64,000 nucleotides of DNA, from NCBI RefSeq assembly GCF_030463565.1, contig NC_134643.1, positions 40,648,221 to 40,712,220 on the forward strand, read 5' to 3'. Made by a program: the position numbers and the translations under genes. Source of the DNA: Pelecanus crispus. Its lineage: Eukaryota > Chordata > Aves > Pelecaniformes > Pelecanidae. Shown here piece by piece: positions 61,301-64,000 of this stretch. The stretch's first letter is position 1, and each line of letters starts with the position of its first letter. Under the pieces are notes generated by a model that saw nothing but the letters and a program-made list of their open reading frames with translations, was not told where the DNA came from and searched no databases.

Positions 61301-64000
61301 TGAACATCAATGTTCACCCGATTTTCCCTATTCCTAGGGAAATATAGGCCCTGTAGCATGACCCAAAGACCAGCAAATGTAGGCTGTGACAGGCTAATAA
61401 ATAGACCTAATCTAGTGGTAGAAGACCCTTAACTGAAGGCCATCTCTTGATTAATGGTTATGCTTTTTTTTCCCCCCTTTATTGGAGCATCTCTTTCTCT
61501 TCCTCTGCTATTCTACAGCATCTGAAAAACAGCAGTCTGAAGAAGTGAGTGCTTATTTAGGGCCAGTGTAAGTCAACACTGAGTTATATATAAAAAGTAA
61601 TTTGAAGTAAGAGTACAGGTTTAATTTGCCCCTTGCAGTCAGCAGACCATAAATTAAATTGCCAATATAGTTATGAGCTATACAAAGGATCACAAGCCAT
61701 GTTTCAAGATCACACCTCTTATTTACATGGCCAAAAATTTATGTACAATACTCCAAAAAGTAGAATCCTACAAGAAGTGGGACACACACACACAACCCAA
61801 ACAGTAATTTATCTGTCCATTGTGCACTGTTCTCAGTATCCTGAGCTCTGTGGTTTTGTGTTTGGTTGTTTTTTTTAAAAACATCTTCTACATACTATGA
61901 TTCTATACTTACTTAACACCAGCTAAAGGATATGGAGATAGGTAAGCATCAAACTGCACCTACTAGCCGCAATTGCTGATTCTGTGTCACACAAGATCCC
62001 TAGCATTGCTAACTTCACTGGTGTGAATGAGGATATCTAGTTGTTGATTCTGTCTACTTCTAAACAAACATGGAAAGCTGCAAAGTTTTGCTGAGGGAAA
62101 ACAGGATGGCTGCAGGCTTAAGACCACTGCTCTGAAGAAGAGTTGGACGAATATATGCTGCAACTAGACAACTACAAAGCAAGGGGTAGAGAGGAGGCAG
62201 GAGAGCACCGATTCTTCCCACAACACTGGTTTTAAATAAATGTTTCTCACAGGAACAGACGACTATTTGTAAATAAATCAGATCTTCCCATTTCAAAGTT
62301 ACAACATAAAGATTCCAGTACTAAGTAACAGTTTTTATACGAGAGGAAATGTTTGATCTATGTTGCTAGGATAGGTTCCTTTCAAACAGTTGTTTGAAAA
62401 TCTACAGACAATTTAAGCAAACTATTTTACTTCCACTGCAAGAGAATAGGAACACGCTCAGAATCAGTGACTGCATCTCTAAGAGTAACGTCTTAACTTA
62501 TCTGTCAATCTTTTAAGCATCTGATGCTGACCAAGCTATGTACTTTTATGAATTATTTGTATAAAAAGCACAGCTATACTGACTAAAAAGCAATATTAAG
62601 TCATGTTATCATCAGGCAAAATCTTAGTACTTGGCTGTTGGAAGACTGATTGCACACAAACTACCTGTGTCACATTGCAGCAGTCAAACTACTACTGCAG
62701 AAAGCAGAAGTGCTATGGCTTTTCTCCTATAAAGTAGACACACACAGTATTCACATTTAAACTAATTCTGGTAACTAAATTGCTATAGGATGCAGTCAGA
62801 TGAAATATGAAACTCCATTTCAACATTTAAAAACTTTTTGGCTTCAGTTAGGACAAATGGACTTAGAAGTTAAAGCCAATGCAGTGAGTTTCATTTAAGC
62901 ACATGGTTTAGAGCGAAGCTCAGTTGGAAGCTGAAGATTTTTAAAAACACAGGCTAATACTTCTTGGTTTTAAAGTCATGGTTTAGCCTTGACTAGAACC
63001 CTGGACTAAACCCTGAAGCAGCCAGTCCTCCACCTCCTCCTCTGTTTTTTTTCCTCCCTTCCCATCACAGTGACTTACATCATAAGCTGTAAATAGAGTT
63101 TATAAGGCTGTTAAGATCAAGCCCATCCATGAACCCAAACACCCTTTCAATAATAAAATGAACATATAAACCTACCTAGGATCTTGTTAACCTACATTTA
63201 TATGCCACAAGTACTGTCAAAGACTAGAACAAAGATGGTTATGAGGGAAGAGACAAAGAATAGCAAGTGGCACATAAGGGGAAGGAAATTTCACAAGAGA
63301 AGCAGGCAAGAATGGGTAAAAGTTTAACTGTCATGGTAAGTTTTAGAACGCCCATTTTTAAATGAAACTCTGGACTTGAGCCAACTGGCTTTACATGAGG
63401 CCCTCAAGAGTGGGAAATGTCTCATTCATTCTTGTTTCTAAAATTGAACATTGAAAATCTCAATGCTTATATTATCTACACACACCAAGCTTGCACGATG
63501 AGCCTGTAATTCACAGTAGTAAGGAAATTTGTGGGGTGGGAGATAAGGAAGAGGCATTATCAAGGATTGGAGACAAGAAGAAAGCCATCTGCAGCAGTCA
63601 GTCAAATGGAACAAACAATAGTCTTCTACACAAACATACCTCACATCATGTAACCACAGAAAAAAAAAAAAAATTGCAATATTCTCTTTAAAGACATCAC
63701 ATTCCCTGTGGATTTTCCCCTAGACAATGTGTTTGTTTTTGAGACAAAAAGAGTCATCTTTATCACCTTTTTTTTTTTTCCTTCCTTCTTTTTAAATATA
63801 CCGGTACTTGCATTTTGTTTGTACAAACATTTAATAATGGTTAACACTGAAAAACTTACCTCAAAGTACACTGGGCTATGTACAACCTTCTTATTCTATT
63901 TTCGTACAGTGCCAGGACCCCTGAAACTAACCTGATAAGAACAATTCCAGTAGAGTACAAACATTTTATGGATACATATTTCAGTTTTGTTTCCTCCAGC
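52362..64000 (-). other. CPM: CPM 5' intron, open at the right edge
   Basis: 11.6 kb with no recognisable exon. It holds the CR1 fragment at 55638, a short CCA run near 58428-58446, and A/T runs near 52421-52448, 54412-54423, 60220-60231, 63660-63673 and 63769-63780. The missing upstream exon must end one base into a codon, because the next exon starts by completing a Gly. Confidence 0.7.
55638..56255 (-). pseudogene. CR1 LINE ORF2 3' fragment, frameshifted
   Basis: The - strand translation gives the C-terminal part of the CR1 ORF2 product in two overlapping frames: 56166-55945 (LERVQRVAMKMIRGLE) and 56036-55710 (EFRLFSLEKRMFRGE, HWNNFPRDVVESPSLEVFK). The frame change near 56.0 kb means it is broken. 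The 3' end reads as the reverse complement of CCCAGGTTGGAAGGGACC. It lies in the CPM 5' intron, same strand as CPM. Confidence 0.9.

Noticed and set aside
63860-63900. Exact donor consensus TGAG|GTAAGT on the - strand, considered as the end of the missing CPM exon
   Set aside because: Ending one base into a codon, as the next CPM exon requires, makes the preceding codon TGA. No signal peptide is encoded upstream. A non-coding leader is still possible.

Overview
The window is avian nuclear DNA. It holds a complete MDM2 gene on the + strand and the 3' seven coding exons of CPM (carboxypeptidase M) on the - strand, arranged tail to tail. The evidence for a bird is the CR1 LINE 3' ends (TTGGAAGGGACC / ATTCTATG-type ends), three solo LTRs of a family I know from neoavian genomes, compact introns, and proteins that follow human MDM2 and CPM exon by exon. 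The LTR family points to Neoaves rather than chicken, but that is an inference from memory.

Layout. 1-17,160 is non-coding DNA upstream of MDM2. It carries two solo LTRs (6,035-6,599 and 10,688-11,253, each with a perfect 5-bp target duplication), two short CR1 scraps and one doubtful LTR-like patch. 17,160-18,600 is a CpG island with the MDM2 promoters. A P2-type promoter there has two adjacent p53 response elements, AP-1-like sites and a TATA box. 18,615-30,863 holds ten coding exons of MDM2 (484 codons), and a 3' UTR of about 6 kb probably runs to the AATAAA at 36,923. About 1.7 kb separates that signal from the CPM stop codon at 38,645. 38,645-52,361 (read leftward) holds seven CPM coding exons. 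52,362-64,000 appears to be CPM intron; the exon with the signal peptide was not found and probably lies beyond the right edge. A third solo LTR (47,082-47,644) and a frameshifted CR1 fragment (about 55,638-56,255) lie in CPM introns.

The two genes are not a pathway unit. MDM2 is the E3 ligase and inhibitor of p53 and is itself induced by p53 through P2. CPM is a GPI-anchored zinc carboxypeptidase of the cell surface. Their adjacency is the vertebrate-conserved order (MDM2 next to CPM in human).

I found no undescribed multi-gene system. The points most worth a second look are the conserved architecture of the p53-responsive promoter, an imperfect hairpin of about 115 nt inside the MDM2 3' UTR (32,033-32,147), a Leu/Ile exchange at two p53-cleft positions, the LTR trio with its CpG-decayed CRE-like site, and the very close convergent 3' ends.
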